DNA of 64,000 bases from Bacteroidaceae bacterium. GTDB lineage: Bacteria; Bacteroidota; Bacteroidia; Bacteroidales; Bacteroidaceae. The DNA is taken from assembly GCA_017560945.1 (NCBI GenBank), contig JAFZDY010000007.1:68307-132306 (forward strand), given 5' to 3'. The notes under the pieces are model-generated. The model did not search any database and was not told the DNA's origin. It saw only the letters and a program-made list of their open reading frames with translations. Below, piece after piece: positions 8,439-17,354 of the stretch (positions are counted from its first letter, which is position 1; the number at the start of each line of letters is the position of its first letter). A program made the position numbers and the translations under genes.

Positions 8439-8612
8439 ATGAATGCATTTTTGAAAAATCTGGGTTTGATATTGGTGATTATTGGAGCAATTGTTTTGGT
8501 TGCTTGCTTCTTCACCGGTAATGTGAACGAAAATAGTTATTTGATTTCTGGTATTGTTGCCATTATTGTAGGAATCATTGCTCATATTGTGATAAATAAG
8601 CGCGTTGCTTGA
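8439..8612 (+). CDS. 57-residue membrane protein
   Basis: ATG at 8439, TGA at 8610-8612. The product has two predicted transmembrane helices, about residues 8-26 and 34-53, separated by a polar turn (TGNVNENS), with a basic C-terminus (NKRVA). A strong terminator starts 22 bp after the stop, and TTCCTTTG upstream (8390-8397) resembles a -7 element, so the frame is well placed as a transcription unit. I do not recognise a named family; small two-helix proteins like this are common in Bacteroides. Confidence 0.78.
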   Translation: MNAFLKNLGLILVIIGAIVLVACFFTGNVNENSYLISGIVAIIVGIIAHIVINKRVA

Positions 8613-8633
8613 TCGTTCGATAAGGATAAATAG

Positions 8634-8680
8634 CAATCGGAGGTGCTTTGTTTAAGATAAAGCACCTCCGATTGTTTTTT
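8634..8680 (+). terminator. strong intrinsic terminator after the small membrane protein
   Basis: A perfect 16-bp stem, CAATCGGAGGTGCTTT (8634-8649) with AAAGCACCTCCGATTG (8659-8674), is followed by TTTTTT. Confidence 0.93.
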
Positions 8681-8695
8681 AATGATTATACTTCC

Positions 8696-8768
8696 TTGAT
8701 TCGTGTTTACACCCTTACCTACCAATTCATGATTACAACACGTTTGCAATCACGAATCAATAGGTAAG
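8696..8768 (-). repeat. nested and interleaved inverted repeats just downstream of rprY
   Basis: One hairpin spans 8714-8768 (arms CTTACCTA/TAGGTAAG, then ATTC/GAAT, then an 8-bp stem around a 5-nt loop). A competing 10-bp pair, TTGATTCGTG (8696-8705) with CACGAATCAA (8751-8760), uses one strand of that hairpin, so the two folds exclude each other or form a pseudoknot. It starts about 13 bp after the rprY stop. Confidence 0.65.
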
Positions 8769-8781
8769 CGAAGTAAAGACG

Positions 8782-9483
8782 TTACTCCGCATCGGGAGTG
8801 ATGAGTTTGTAGCCCTTTCCGTGGATATTGATAATTTCGATAGATTCATCGTCCTTCAAATGTTTGCGCAATTTCGTGATGTATACGTCCATACTGCGCG
8901 CATTGAAGTAATTGTCATCAATCCAGATTGTCTTTAAAGCAAAGTCGCGTTGGAGAATTTCGTTAGCATGAGCACAAAGAAGGCCTAATAGTTCGCTCTC
9001 CTTGGTTGTCAGCTTTGTCTGTTTCTCTCCGTCGAGGATTAGCAATTGCTTTTGAGTGTCAAAGATGAATCGGCCAATCTTATAGATGCTGCTCTCTTTG
9101 TTCTTCTTTCCTTTTACACGACGAAGGATGGCCTCGATACGAAGAGTGAGTTCCTCCATGCTAAAGGGTTTAGTAAGGTAATCATCTGCGCCAATCTTGA
9201 AGCCTTCTAGGATATCTTCCTTCATAGTCTTTGCTGTAAGGAAAATGATGGGGACTTCGCTATTAGCCGCACGAATTTCTTGTGCCAATGTAAAGCCGTC
9301 TTTTTTAGGCATCATAACATCGAGCACGCACAGGTCAAATTTGCTTTTCAAAAAGGATTTGTAACCAGCCTCACCATCAGGGCATAGTTCGGTATCGTAG
9401 CCTTTTGCTTGCAGATACTCTCTAAGAAGCATGCCAAGATTTTCATCATCTTCGCATAATAAAATACGCATTCTTTCTTCCAT
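8782..9483 (-). CDS. rprY: OmpR/PhoB-type response regulator RprY
   Basis: The protein has 233 residues. The receiver domain (about residues 6-120) has the acidic pair EDD, the phosphorylated Asp in LCVLDVMMP and the Lys in LTKPF. The winged-helix effector domain (about 137-230) ends in INIHGKGYKL. I know this as the RprY family of Bacteroides, whose sequence it follows closely. It lies 4 bp after rprX, its cognate kinase gene, in one operon. Targets cannot be told from this window. Confidence 0.93.
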   Translation of the reverse strand: MEERMRILLCEDDENLGMLLREYLQAKGYDTELCPDGEAGYKSFLKSKFDLCVLDVMMPKKDGFTLAQEIRAANSEVPIIFLTAKTMKEDILEGFKIGADDYLTKPFSMEELTLRIEAILRRVKGKKNKESSIYKIGRFIFDTQKQLLILDGEKQTKLTTKESELLGLLCAHANEILQRDFALKTIWIDDNYFNARSMDVYITKLRKHLKDDESIEIINIHGKGYKLITPDAE

Positions 9484-9487
9484 ATTG

Positions 9488-11044
9488 TTAGTTTTTTAAT
9501 AAAGGTAATGCAATAATAAATTTAGTGCCCACACCCACTTCACTCTCGGCACGAATCGTTCCTTTGAGGTCTTGTACAATCTTCTTGACGTAGGCTAGTC
9601 CGAGGCCAAAGCCTTTAACATCGTGCAGATTTCCAGTGTGTACACGATAGAACTTGTCGAATATTTTTTTCAAATCTTCTTTCTTTATTCCGATGCCATT
9701 GTCTTGAATGGAGATGAATAGCTTGCCTGATTCATTCCAGGTTCGCACATTCAATAATAATTCTTCGTCGGGTCGCTTGTACTTAACGGCATTGTCCATC
9801 AAGTTGAATATGACGTTGGTAAAGTGCATTTCGTCTACAAATATTATAGGATCATCGGCTTCGAGATCAGATGTGATTTTTCCATTATGCTTTTCTACTT
9901 TCAATGCAAAAGTGTTGACTACACCGCTAATGAGTTCGTTTGCATCGATTTCTTTCATCTTCATGGTTACTTTCTGTCGTTCGAACATCGACATTTGTAG
10001 AACCTTCTCTACTTGAAAACGCAAACGTTTGGTCTCATCGTTTATGACTCCAGAGATGTGTTTAAACATTTGTGGAGATTTACCAACACTTGGGTCTTGC
10101 AACATTTGCGCTGCTAACGAGATGGTAGATATCGGGGTTTTGAACTCATGCGTCATGTTGTTGATAAAGTCATTCTTTATCTCCGTCAGTTTCTTTTGAC
10201 GGAAGATGATGGCTATCGTGAAAATGAAGGTGATGAGTAGCACCACTGTGAATATGAGTGATGGAATCATGAATCTTACGGAACTGAATATGTAGTCACT
10301 CATCGTTGGGAAATGAACTTTTAGAATACCCATTTTTGCAGGAGGGTCTTCTGGAAAAAGTTCTCTAGTATAGGAATATTCTTTCCCCTGTTCTTCATAA
10401 TCTGAGCAACGATATACTTCGCGGCCATATCCAGTTGATACGGTAAAGTGAAAAGGTATATCGATTCCGTTGTCCAATAATTCAGATTTTAAGTCGCCTC
10501 CCAGTTTGCTGAAGTCAATGCGTCGTTCAAGCGGCAAGTCACTTACTGTACGCATCATTGTGTAAACGGCTTCCTCTAACAGATTACGCTGGTAGACATA
10601 TTTGTTTTTGATGATTTCACGTTGTACTTGTAGACTTTGTGAAATACTGCTATTGTTGGGACCTTTACTCTTGGATATAACGGCCTTTGGAGAAAGTGAT
10701 GGGCTTGTGATGGCCATACGCATTCTGAACATTGACACTCCGTCATAGTTGTGATAACTACTGTTGAACTTGATAATGTTTGTTTGGCCATTCGTAGAGT
10801 CAATGCTAAGTTCATCGGCATCAGCCATAGCAATAGTTCGCTCCACGTCTTTTTGCAGGAAACGGTATGTTTCGTCCAATTCCAAATTACGTGCAGCTTT
10901 TGTGAGGCTTCGGGCGACAGATTCGTCGAATTGCTCCTTACGCATCTTTACCATCTCCTCTATGTAACTTACTTGAAGATAGAGAAGGCAGAGGAAGGAG
11001 GTTCCCATTATTATACCTAATATCCAAATCGTAGACTTTTTCAT
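9488..11044 (-). CDS. rprX: membrane sensor histidine kinase RprX
   Basis: About 518 residues from the chosen ATG at 11044. Layout: first transmembrane helix at residues 5-22, a periplasmic sensor region of about 230 residues, a second helix (MIPSLIFTVVLLITFIFTIAIIF), then HisKA with the phospho-accepting His in NNMTHEFKTPIS, and HATPase with N, G1 (DNGIGI) and G2 (GFGLGLAYVKKI) boxes. An upstream ATG at 11086 would add 14 residues; I prefer 11044 because the product then begins with a normal membrane start (MKKSTIWILG). It pairs with RprY. Confidence 0.92.
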   Translation of the reverse strand: MKKSTIWILGIIMGTSFLCLLYLQVSYIEEMVKMRKEQFDESVARSLTKAARNLELDETYRFLQKDVERTIAMADADELSIDSTNGQTNIIKFNSSYHNYDGVSMFRMRMAITSPSLSPKAVISKSKGPNNSSISQSLQVQREIIKNKYVYQRNLLEEAVYTMMRTVSDLPLERRIDFSKLGGDLKSELLDNGIDIPFHFTVSTGYGREVYRCSDYEEQGKEYSYTRELFPEDPPAKMGILKVHFPTMSDYIFSSVRFMIPSLIFTVVLLITFIFTIAIIFRQKKLTEIKNDFINNMTHEFKTPISTISLAAQMLQDPSVGKSPQMFKHISGVINDETKRLRFQVEKVLQMSMFERQKVTMKMKEIDANELISGVVNTFALKVEKHNGKITSDLEADDPIIFVDEMHFTNVIFNLMDNAVKYKRPDEELLLNVRTWNESGKLFISIQDNGIGIKKEDLKKIFDKFYRVHTGNLHDVKGFGLGLAYVKKIVQDLKGTIRAESEVGVGTKFIIALPLLKN

Positions 11045-11247
11045 GCTTGCAAATTTAACAAGGTTCTTAAAGTCATCCAATATCACTTAACAAGATTTAG
11101 AACCATATTTTCGTTTATTAACGTAATATTCGTTTTTGGTTAATGTTATGACTACTTAAACATATTGAACGCTTATTTGTTTGCAAAAATAATACAAATT
11201 TAAGCGTGTGCGTATGAAAAAGGAATTTTTTCTTAGCAAATATTATT

Positions 11248-11281
11248 AAAAAACCGCTCTCTTTTAACAGAAAGCGGTTTT
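11248..11281 (-). terminator. terminator of the EF-G paralog gene
   Basis: AAAACCGCT pairs with AGCGGTTTT (11273-11281); on the minus strand the stem is followed by TTTTTTAATA. It lies 27 bp after the stop codon. Confidence 0.83.
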
Positions 11282-11307
11282 AAACTAGATAAATATGTGT
11301 CTAATTG

Positions 11308-13467
11308 TTAATCTTCGTTAGTTTGGTTTGCTTCAAACTCCTTCATTAACTTATCTTGTACATCACCAGGCACGAGTTCGTAACTTGCAAACTTCATTAT
11401 GAATGATGCGCGACCACCAGTGAGTGAACTGAGTGAAGTAGAGTATGATGACATCTCTTTCAAAGGAACACGAGCAATCAACTTTTCGTATCCATTTTCA
11501 CTGCTCATACCCATAATCATTGCACGACGTCCTTGCAAATCGCTCATTACATCACCCATCTTGTCGCTCGGAACAAATACCTCTACATCGTAAATGGGTT
11601 CCAAAATCTTCGGTCCTGCATTACGGAAGGCTTCTGCAAATGCTTGACGACCAGCGAGCATAAATGAGAGTTCGTTAGAGTCTACTGGGTGCATCTTGCC
11701 ATCGTAAACGATGACACGTACATCGCGAGCGTAAGAACCTGTCAACGGACCTTGTTCCATACGACTCATTACTCCCTTCAAAATAGCGGGCATGAAACGT
11801 GCATCGATTGAACCGCCCACGATGCTATTGACGAATACAAGTTTACCGCCCCATTCGAGTTGTATCTCTTCGGTACCCTTTACGTTCATCTTATACTCTT
11901 GTCCACCGAACTTGTATGTGTCGGGAGCAGGCATTCCTTCGTAGTAGGGTTCTACGATGAGGTGAACTTCACCGAATTGACCGGCACCACCTGATTGCTT
12001 CTTATGACGATAGTCTGCACGAGCAGCCTTAGTAATAGTTTCGCGGTAAGGAATACGTGGCTCGTCAAAGCGGATTTGAATCTTTTCATTGTTTTCCATT
12101 CTCCATTTCAGCGTACGCAGGTGGAATTCTCCTTGTCCGTGTACGATGATTTGACGCAATTCTTTACTTTGTTCTACAACCCATGTCGGATCTTCCTCAC
12201 GCATGCGGTTGAGGGCTGCCATCATCTTTTCGGTTTCACTTTCATTTACTGCTTTGATGGCACGTGAATATTTAGGATTAGGATATTTGATGAAGTTGAA
12301 ACGATTGTCGCAATCCTTGCCATTCAAGGTGTTGCCAGTCTTCACGTCTTTCAATTTTACGGTACAACCAATATCACCTGCGCGTAATTCCTCTACTTTG
12401 ATACGATTGGCACCAGCACAAACGAACATTTGTGACATGCGTTCCTTGGAACCGCGATCAGCATTGTTTAAATCATCACCTTCGCGAACTACACCACTCA
12501 TTACCTTGAAGTATTGTACATCACCGATGTGTGGCTCAACTGCAGTTTTGAAGAAGTAAAGTGAGGTAGGACCTTCTGCACTTGGGACGATTTCTGCACC
12601 ACGTGTATTGAATACCTTCGGCATTTCATCGACAAAGGGTACTACGTTACCCAAGAATTCCATCAAACGACGTACGCCCATATCTTTTCCTGCACATACG
12701 CAGAAGACGGGGAACATACCACGTGAAGCCAAGCCCTTGCGGATACCTTCACGCATCTCATCCTCGGTCAGTGATTCTTGTTCGAAGAATTTTTCCATCA
12801 ATCCCTCATCGTTCTCAGCTGCAGCTTCCACGAGGGCTTTGTGCATTTCCATTGCTTTGTCCATCTCTTCGGCAGGAATTTCACTGATAGTGGGTGCACC
12901 ACCATCGGGTCCCCATGAGTATTTCTTCATCAACAATACGTCGATGACTGTGTTAAAATTAGGACCTGTCTCCAGTGGGTATTGTACGGGAACAACCTTT
13001 GAACCATAGATGCTCTGCAACTGTTCCAATACGTTGTCATAGTCACATTTTTCGTTATCCAATTGGTTTACGAGGAAAATGACCGGTTTACCAAGCTTTT
13101 CTGTGTAGCGGAAGTGGTTCTGTGTTCCTACCTCTACACCATACTGGCCATTTAACAATAGGATTGCCGTGTCTGTTACGTTCAAAGCAGTCATAGCTGC
13201 ACCTACGAAGTCGTCACTTCCCGGGCAGTCAATAATGTTCAACTTCTTACCATTCCATTCTACGTGATACACGGTAGAGAATACCGAGTAACCATATTCT
13301 TGTTCTACGGGGAAATAGTCGCTCACTGTGTTCTTTGCTGTGATTCTTCCGCGACGTTTTATAATACCACTCTCAAAGAGCAGGGCTTCAGTGAGAGTGG
13401 TTTTTCCTGCACCGTCATTACCCAACAAGGCAATGTTTTTGATTTCACTTGTCTGATATACTTTCAT
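11308..13467 (-). CDS. elongation factor G paralog with altered GTPase centre (EF-G2-like)
   Basis: The protein has 719 residues and the full EF-G layout: G domain at about 1-280, then domains II-V. It moves tRNA and mRNA on the ribosome. The P-loop is intact (GNDGAGKT, residues 16-23), but the switch-II motif reads DCPGSD (80-85): the catalytic His that follows DxPG in EF-G is Ser84. Switch I has EYGYS where ERGIT is usual, and G4 is NQLD (134-137) instead of NKxD. These changes match what I recall of Bacteroides EF-G2, reported to work without GTPase activity and to be needed for gut colonisation and starvation survival. The gene is monocistronic beside rprXY, as in Bacteroides. Not a ribosomal-protection resistance protein: the neighbourhood and sequence are core. 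Confidence 0.9.
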   Translation of the reverse strand: MKVYQTSEIKNIALLGNDGAGKTTLTEALLFESGIIKRRGRITAKNTVSDYFPVEQEYGYSVFSTVYHVEWNGKKLNIIDCPGSDDFVGAAMTALNVTDTAILLLNGQYGVEVGTQNHFRYTEKLGKPVIFLVNQLDNEKCDYDNVLEQLQSIYGSKVVPVQYPLETGPNFNTVIDVLLMKKYSWGPDGGAPTISEIPAEEMDKAMEMHKALVEAAAENDEGLMEKFFEQESLTEDEMREGIRKGLASRGMFPVFCVCAGKDMGVRRLMEFLGNVVPFVDEMPKVFNTRGAEIVPSAEGPTSLYFFKTAVEPHIGDVQYFKVMSGVVREGDDLNNADRGSKERMSQMFVCAGANRIKVEELRAGDIGCTVKLKDVKTGNTLNGKDCDNRFNFIKYPNPKYSRAIKAVNESETEKMMAALNRMREEDPTWVVEQSKELRQIIVHGQGEFHLRTLKWRMENNEKIQIRFDEPRIPYRETITKAARADYRHKKQSGGAGQFGEVHLIVEPYYEGMPAPDTYKFGGQEYKMNVKGTEEIQLEWGGKLVFVNSIVGGSIDARFMPAILKGVMSRMEQGPLTGSYARDVRVIVYDGKMHPVDSNELSFMLAGRQAFAEAFRNAGPKILEPIYDVEVFVPSDKMGDVMSDLQGRRAMIMGMSSENGYEKLIARVPLKEMSSYSTSLSSLTGGRASFIMKFASYELVPGDVQDKLMKEFEANQTNED

Positions 13468-13540
13468 GATATATAAGAATTATGTTGTTAATATTACGTC
13501 ATTGACGCGTTGAAAACTTTATCTATTTTAAAACGGGGCG

Positions 13541-13574
13541 CAAATTATAAAATATAAACCGAATAACCAACCAA
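13541..13574 (-). promoter_or_regulatory. promoter candidate of the EF-G paralog
   Basis: The minus strand shows a TTTGG element, about 19 nt of spacing and ATAATTTG, one step away from the -7 consensus. This leaves a 5' leader of roughly 70 nt, long enough to hold a regulatory site. Confidence 0.5.
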
Positions 13575-13656
13575 AGTGTAGGTGTTTCAAAACTATGTTT
13601 TATAGCATATTATCCTCTTTTTACTCGTAATGTCAGGGAATTAACTACATTTTGTT

Positions 13657-13664
13657 TACCTTTG
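13657..13664 (+). promoter_or_regulatory. -7 element of hemW
   Basis: TACCTTTG, a perfect match, 23 bp before the ATG. No convincing -33 TTG is present at the normal distance. Confidence 0.6.
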
Positions 13665-13687
13665 CAGGGTGAAAAATAATTTTATTT

Positions 13688-14821
13688 ATGGCAGGTATTT
13701 ACCTTCATATTCCATTTTGTAAGCGCAGATGCATATATTGTGACTTTTTCTCTTCTACGGAAGAGGGGATGAAACATAGGTATGTGGATGCATTGTGTCG
13801 AGAATTGGAGTGTAGAAAATCATATGTAGGGGGCGAACCCATACGTACTATATACATAGGGGGAGGTACTCCTTCCCAACTTTCCTTGAGTGAATTGCAA
13901 CGTCTTTTCCAATGTATATATAAGGTATATAAAGTGGATGATGATGCTGAAGTTACTTTGGAGGCCAATCCCGACGATTTGACGGAAGAGTATGTCGAGG
14001 GATTGAGTAGAACTCTTCCCATCAATCGCATAAGTATGGGTATTCAAACTTTTGATGATGAACGGCTCCGTTTCCTTCAACGACGTCACACTGCATATCA
14101 GGCAAAGGAGGCTATCGAGCGTTGTCGTAGGTATGGATTTACTAATCTTAGCATCGATTTGATTTATGGCTTGCCAGGTCAAGATGTAGAAGCATGGAAT
14201 CAAGAGTTGGATCAAGCAGTGTCATTAAAAGTTCCTCATTTGTCTGCTTATCATTTGACATACGAAGAGGGAACTCGTCTTTGGCAATTAAAAGAACAAG
14301 GGCTTATCTCCGAGGTGGATGAGGAGACAAGTGTACAGATGTATGCGGTGTTGGTAGGAAGACTGAAAGAAGCCGGATATCAGCATTATGAGATTTCTAA
14401 TTTTTGCCAACCTGGGATGGAGTCGCGTCACAATAGTAGTTATTGGAAAGGTGTCCCCTATATTGGATGTGGAGCAGCGTCTCACTCCTATGATGGAGTA
14501 TCGCGCCAATGGAATGTAGCTTCAATATTCAATTATATAAAAGGTATAGAAGAGGGTACACCGATGATTGAACGTGAGAATCTTGATCTTAATACTCGTT
14601 ACAATGATTACATCGTAACCTCTCTTCGAACCATGTGGGGGGCTTCGTTGGAAACCATACAGGCGCGCTTTGGGGCAGTCTTCTTCCATCATTGTTTGAG
14701 AGAGGCTCGTCGACACCTCAATTCAAACCTGCTTCGGCAAGAAGGTGATGTCTTGTGTTTGACCGAAGAGGGTGTCTTCCTTTCAGATGGTATCATCAGT
14801 GATTTACTTTGGGTAGAGTAG
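13688..14821 (+). CDS. hemW: radical SAM heme chaperone HemW (coproporphyrinogen-oxidase-like)
   Basis: The protein has 377 residues. The radical-SAM cluster motif CKRRCIYC begins at Cys11, right after the LHIPF start typical of HemW/HemN. GGGTPSQLS follows as the SAM-binding glycine motif. The length, and the lack of the N-terminal extension and extra Cys of true HemN, favour HemW, which binds heme and passes it to respiratory proteins. The gene has its own promoter, divergent from the EF-G paralog. Confidence 0.9.
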   Translation: MAGIYLHIPFCKRRCIYCDFFSSTEEGMKHRYVDALCRELECRKSYVGGEPIRTIYIGGGTPSQLSLSELQRLFQCIYKVYKVDDDAEVTLEANPDDLTEEYVEGLSRTLPINRISMGIQTFDDERLRFLQRRHTAYQAKEAIERCRRYGFTNLSIDLIYGLPGQDVEAWNQELDQAVSLKVPHLSAYHLTYEEGTRLWQLKEQGLISEVDEETSVQMYAVLVGRLKEAGYQHYEISNFCQPGMESRHNSSYWKGVPYIGCGAASHSYDGVSRQWNVASIFNYIKGIEEGTPMIERENLDLNTRYNDYIVTSLRTMWGASLETIQARFGAVFFHHCLREARRHLNSNLLRQEGDVLCLTEEGVFLSDGIISDLLWVE

Positions 14822-14865
14822 ATGAGTTTTTCTTATAAATCGTTAATATAATGCCCCCATTGTGC

Positions 14866-14894
14866 TTGCTTATCGCATATAAATACTACTTTTG
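14866..14894 (+). promoter_or_regulatory. promoter of mtaB-glycosyltransferase pair
   Basis: TACTTTTG (14887-14894) matches the -7 consensus. TTG at 14866 (17-18 nt spacing) or at 14860 may be the -33 element. It lies 9 bp before the mtaB start, so the leader is very short. Confidence 0.6.
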
Positions 14895-14902
14895 CCCCAC
14901 GT

Positions 14903-16228
14903 ATGATAGATAAAAGTGTTTTTCAAGATAAAAAAGCCGTTTACTATACCCTTGGGTGTAAGTTGAACTTTGCCGAGACTTCGACCTTGGGACAAGTATT
15001 GAAACAGGCTGGAGTGCGTACTGTGCGTAAAGGTGAACAAGCCGATATCTGTGTGGTAAATACTTGCTCGGTGACCGAGGTTGCCGATCGCAAGTGTCGT
15101 CAAGCTATTCATCGATTGGTAAAGAATCATCCAGGTGCCTTTGTTGTGGTGACAGGATGCTATGCTCAGTTGAAGCCAGAGCGTATCGCTGAGATAGAGG
15201 GAGTTGACCTTGTGGTAGGTGCTGAACATAAGGGACAAATAGCCTCACTGATTGAGGAACATTTCCTCACTCGATTGGATAAAGAGAGGGTTTTGTCTAC
15301 TCCCATGAAGGAGATTCGCACCTTTGCACCCTCGTGTTCTCGAGGCGATCGTACGCGCTATTTCTTGAAAGTACAAGATGGATGTGACTACTTCTGTACC
15401 TATTGTACCATCCCTTATGCGCGTGGCCGTAGTCGAAATGGAACGATTGCTTCTTTGGTGGAGCAAGCACATCAAGTTGTGGCTGATGGAGGAAAGGAAA
15501 TTGTTATTACGGGTGTGAATATCGGCGACTTTGGCAAGACTACGGGTGAGACATTCTTCGATCTTGTAAAGGCTCTTGATGCCGTTGAGGGTATTCAGCG
15601 CTATCGTATATCCTCTATTGAGCCAAATCTTTTGACGGACGAAATCATAGATTTTGTGGCTCAGTCACGTGCATTCATGCCTCATTTCCATATCCCTTTG
15701 CAATCGGGGTGTGATGAGGTACTCAAGTTGATGCATCGTCGTTATGATACGGCCTTGTTTGCCGACCGTATTGCTCATATTAAGCGAGTAATGCCCGATG
15801 CTTTCATTGGAGTGGATGTTATTGTGGGTACTCGTGGCGAGACGGAAGAGTATTTTGATACTGCGTATCGTTTCTTACAATCATTGGATATTACTCAGTT
15901 GCATGTGTTCAGTTACTCTGAACGTCCAGGTACACAGGCCTTGAAGATTGACCACAAAGTATCTCCTGAAGAGAAACATCGCCGTAGCCAATTGTTGTTG
16001 GAGTTGAGTGATCAGAAGACCGAGGCTTTCTATGCTCGTCATATTGGAGGTGAGGCGATGGTGTTGTTGGAGCATCCGAAACCAGGCCAACCTTTCCATG
16101 GCTTTACTGACAATTATGTGCGTGTAGAGGTGGATGGTGCTGAGGCTTGTATGGATAATCAGTTAGTGCACGTGCGTTTGGGTGATTTCAACGAGGATAA
16201 AACGGCTTTGAAAGCAACAATTATATGA
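14903..16228 (+). CDS. mtaB: tRNA t6A37 methylthiotransferase MtaB
   Basis: The protein has 441 residues in the MiaB/RimO/MtaB family. The N-terminal UPF0004 domain has its three cluster cysteines at 19 (TLGCKLN), 55 (NTCSV) and 86 (TGCYAQ). The radical-SAM motif is C161xxxC165xxC168 (CDYFCTYC), and a TRAM-like domain ends the protein. TLGCKLNFAE and the later PHFHIPLQSG segment point to MtaB rather than MiaB. It adds a methylthio group to N6-threonylcarbamoyladenosine at position 37 of tRNAs reading ANN codons. It overlaps the next gene by 4 bp. Confidence 0.92.
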   Translation: MIDKSVFQDKKAVYYTLGCKLNFAETSTLGQVLKQAGVRTVRKGEQADICVVNTCSVTEVADRKCRQAIHRLVKNHPGAFVVVTGCYAQLKPERIAEIEGVDLVVGAEHKGQIASLIEEHFLTRLDKERVLSTPMKEIRTFAPSCSRGDRTRYFLKVQDGCDYFCTYCTIPYARGRSRNGTIASLVEQAHQVVADGGKEIVITGVNIGDFGKTTGETFFDLVKALDAVEGIQRYRISSIEPNLLTDEIIDFVAQSRAFMPHFHIPLQSGCDEVLKLMHRRYDTALFADRIAHIKRVMPDAFIGVDVIVGTRGETEEYFDTAYRFLQSLDITQLHVFSYSERPGTQALKIDHKVSPEEKHRRSQLLLELSDQKTEAFYARHIGGEAMVLLEHPKPGQPFHGFTDNYVRVEVDGAEACMDNQLVHVRLGDFNEDKTALKATII

Positions 16229-17241
16229 AGAAACTCTCAATCGTTATATTAAATTGGAATGGCGCGGAGATGTTACGTACCTTCCTTCCTTCGGTTGTGG
16301 CTCATTCTGCATTGGAGGAAGTTGAGGTGTGTGTGGCCGATAATGCTTCTACCGATAACTCTTTACAAATCTTGCACGAGGAGTTCCCCAATGTGCGTCT
16401 CATCCTGTTGGACAAAAATTATGGCTTTGCTGAGGGATACAACAGAGCGTTGGCTGAAGTGGATGCGGAATATTCCTTGTTGCTCAACTCTGATGTGGAA
16501 GTTACAGAAGGGTGGCTCATACCTATGCTTACTTATATGGAGGCCCATCCCGAAGTTGCTGCTTGTCAACCCAAGGTGCGTAGCTGGCATCGTCGTGAGG
16601 ACTTTGAGCATGCTGGTGCTTGTGGAGGTTTTCTTGATCGCTATGGCTATCCTTTTTGTCGAGGCAGATTGATGGATACTGTGGAGGTGGACAATGGACA
16701 ATACGATGATATTGTTCCTGTTTTATGGGCTACAGGTGCTGCCTTACTTATTCGTACGTCCGATTATCGAGAATCAGGAGGTCTTGATGCCCGTTTTTTT
16801 GCTCACATGGAGGAAATAGATCTCTGTTGGCGACTTCGTTGTCGTGGGCGAGGCATTGTTTGTATCCCTCAGAGTGTTGTTTATCACGTAGGTGGAGCTA
16901 CTCTCAACAAGTCAAATCCCCGCAAGACTTACCTTAACTTCCGCAACAACCTATTGATGCTTTACAAAAATCTGCCAGAGGCAGAACTTCGTCCTGTTAT
17001 GCGAATGCGTAGATGTTTGGATATGGTCGCAACTCTTCAGTTTCTTCTAAAAGGGGAGTGGGGCAATGTGTGCGCTGTCTTTCGTGCCCGCAGGGATTAT
17101 CGCTCCATGCGTGCTTCTTATAAAACTGTCCGTGCAGAGAATTTGAATCGTACCATACAACCTTCTCAACCCGAACGTGTCCGTTGGAGTATTCTTTGGC
17201 GATATTATGTTCGTGGCGTACGTCAATTCGCTTGTTTGTGA
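16225..17241 (+). CDS. GT2 family glycosyltransferase
   Basis: The protein has 338 residues. The family-2 fold is clear: start LSIVILNWNG, VADNASTDNS at about residue 38, and the metal-binding region LLNSDVEV at about 89-96 where DxD is expected. Later come GGLDARFFAHMEEIDLCWRL (ED acid-base motif) and VYHVGGATL. It resembles rhamnosyl/galactosyl transferases of surface polysaccharides. It shares an ATGA overlap with mtaB, so the two are cotranscribed, although the functions look unrelated. The sugar and acceptor are unknown. Confidence 0.88.
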   Translation: MKKLSIVILNWNGAEMLRTFLPSVVAHSALEEVEVCVADNASTDNSLQILHEEFPNVRLILLDKNYGFAEGYNRALAEVDAEYSLLLNSDVEVTEGWLIPMLTYMEAHPEVAACQPKVRSWHRREDFEHAGACGGFLDRYGYPFCRGRLMDTVEVDNGQYDDIVPVLWATGAALLIRTSDYRESGGLDARFFAHMEEIDLCWRLRCRGRGIVCIPQSVVYHVGGATLNKSNPRKTYLNFRNNLLMLYKNLPEAELRPVMRMRRCLDMVATLQFLLKGEWGNVCAVFRARRDYRSMRASYKTVRAENLNRTIQPSQPERVRWSILWRYYVRGVRQFACL

Positions 17242-17286
17242 ATTAAAAGTAGTCCTCTTTATTTTTTTTAATTAAGTATAAATAAT

Positions 17287-17340
17287 GCACGGAGACATTG
17301 AGTCTTATGAATACTCAGCGTCTCCGTGCTTTTTATTTTA
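17287..17340. terminator. terminator between the glycosyltransferase and the esterase
   Basis: GCACGGAGAC (17287-17296) pairs with GTCTCCGTGC (17320-17329), with an inner TGAGT/ACTCA stem, followed by TTTTTATTTT. It lies between convergent genes. Confidence 0.88.
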
Positions 17341-17354
17341 CGTAAATAGGTCTA

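Noticed and set aside
11308-13467. Tetracycline ribosomal-protection protein (TetQ/TetM type)
   Set aside because: It has the EF-G domain order and core-genome neighbours, with no mobile-element context; the P-loop and switch changes fit the EF-G2 paralog better.
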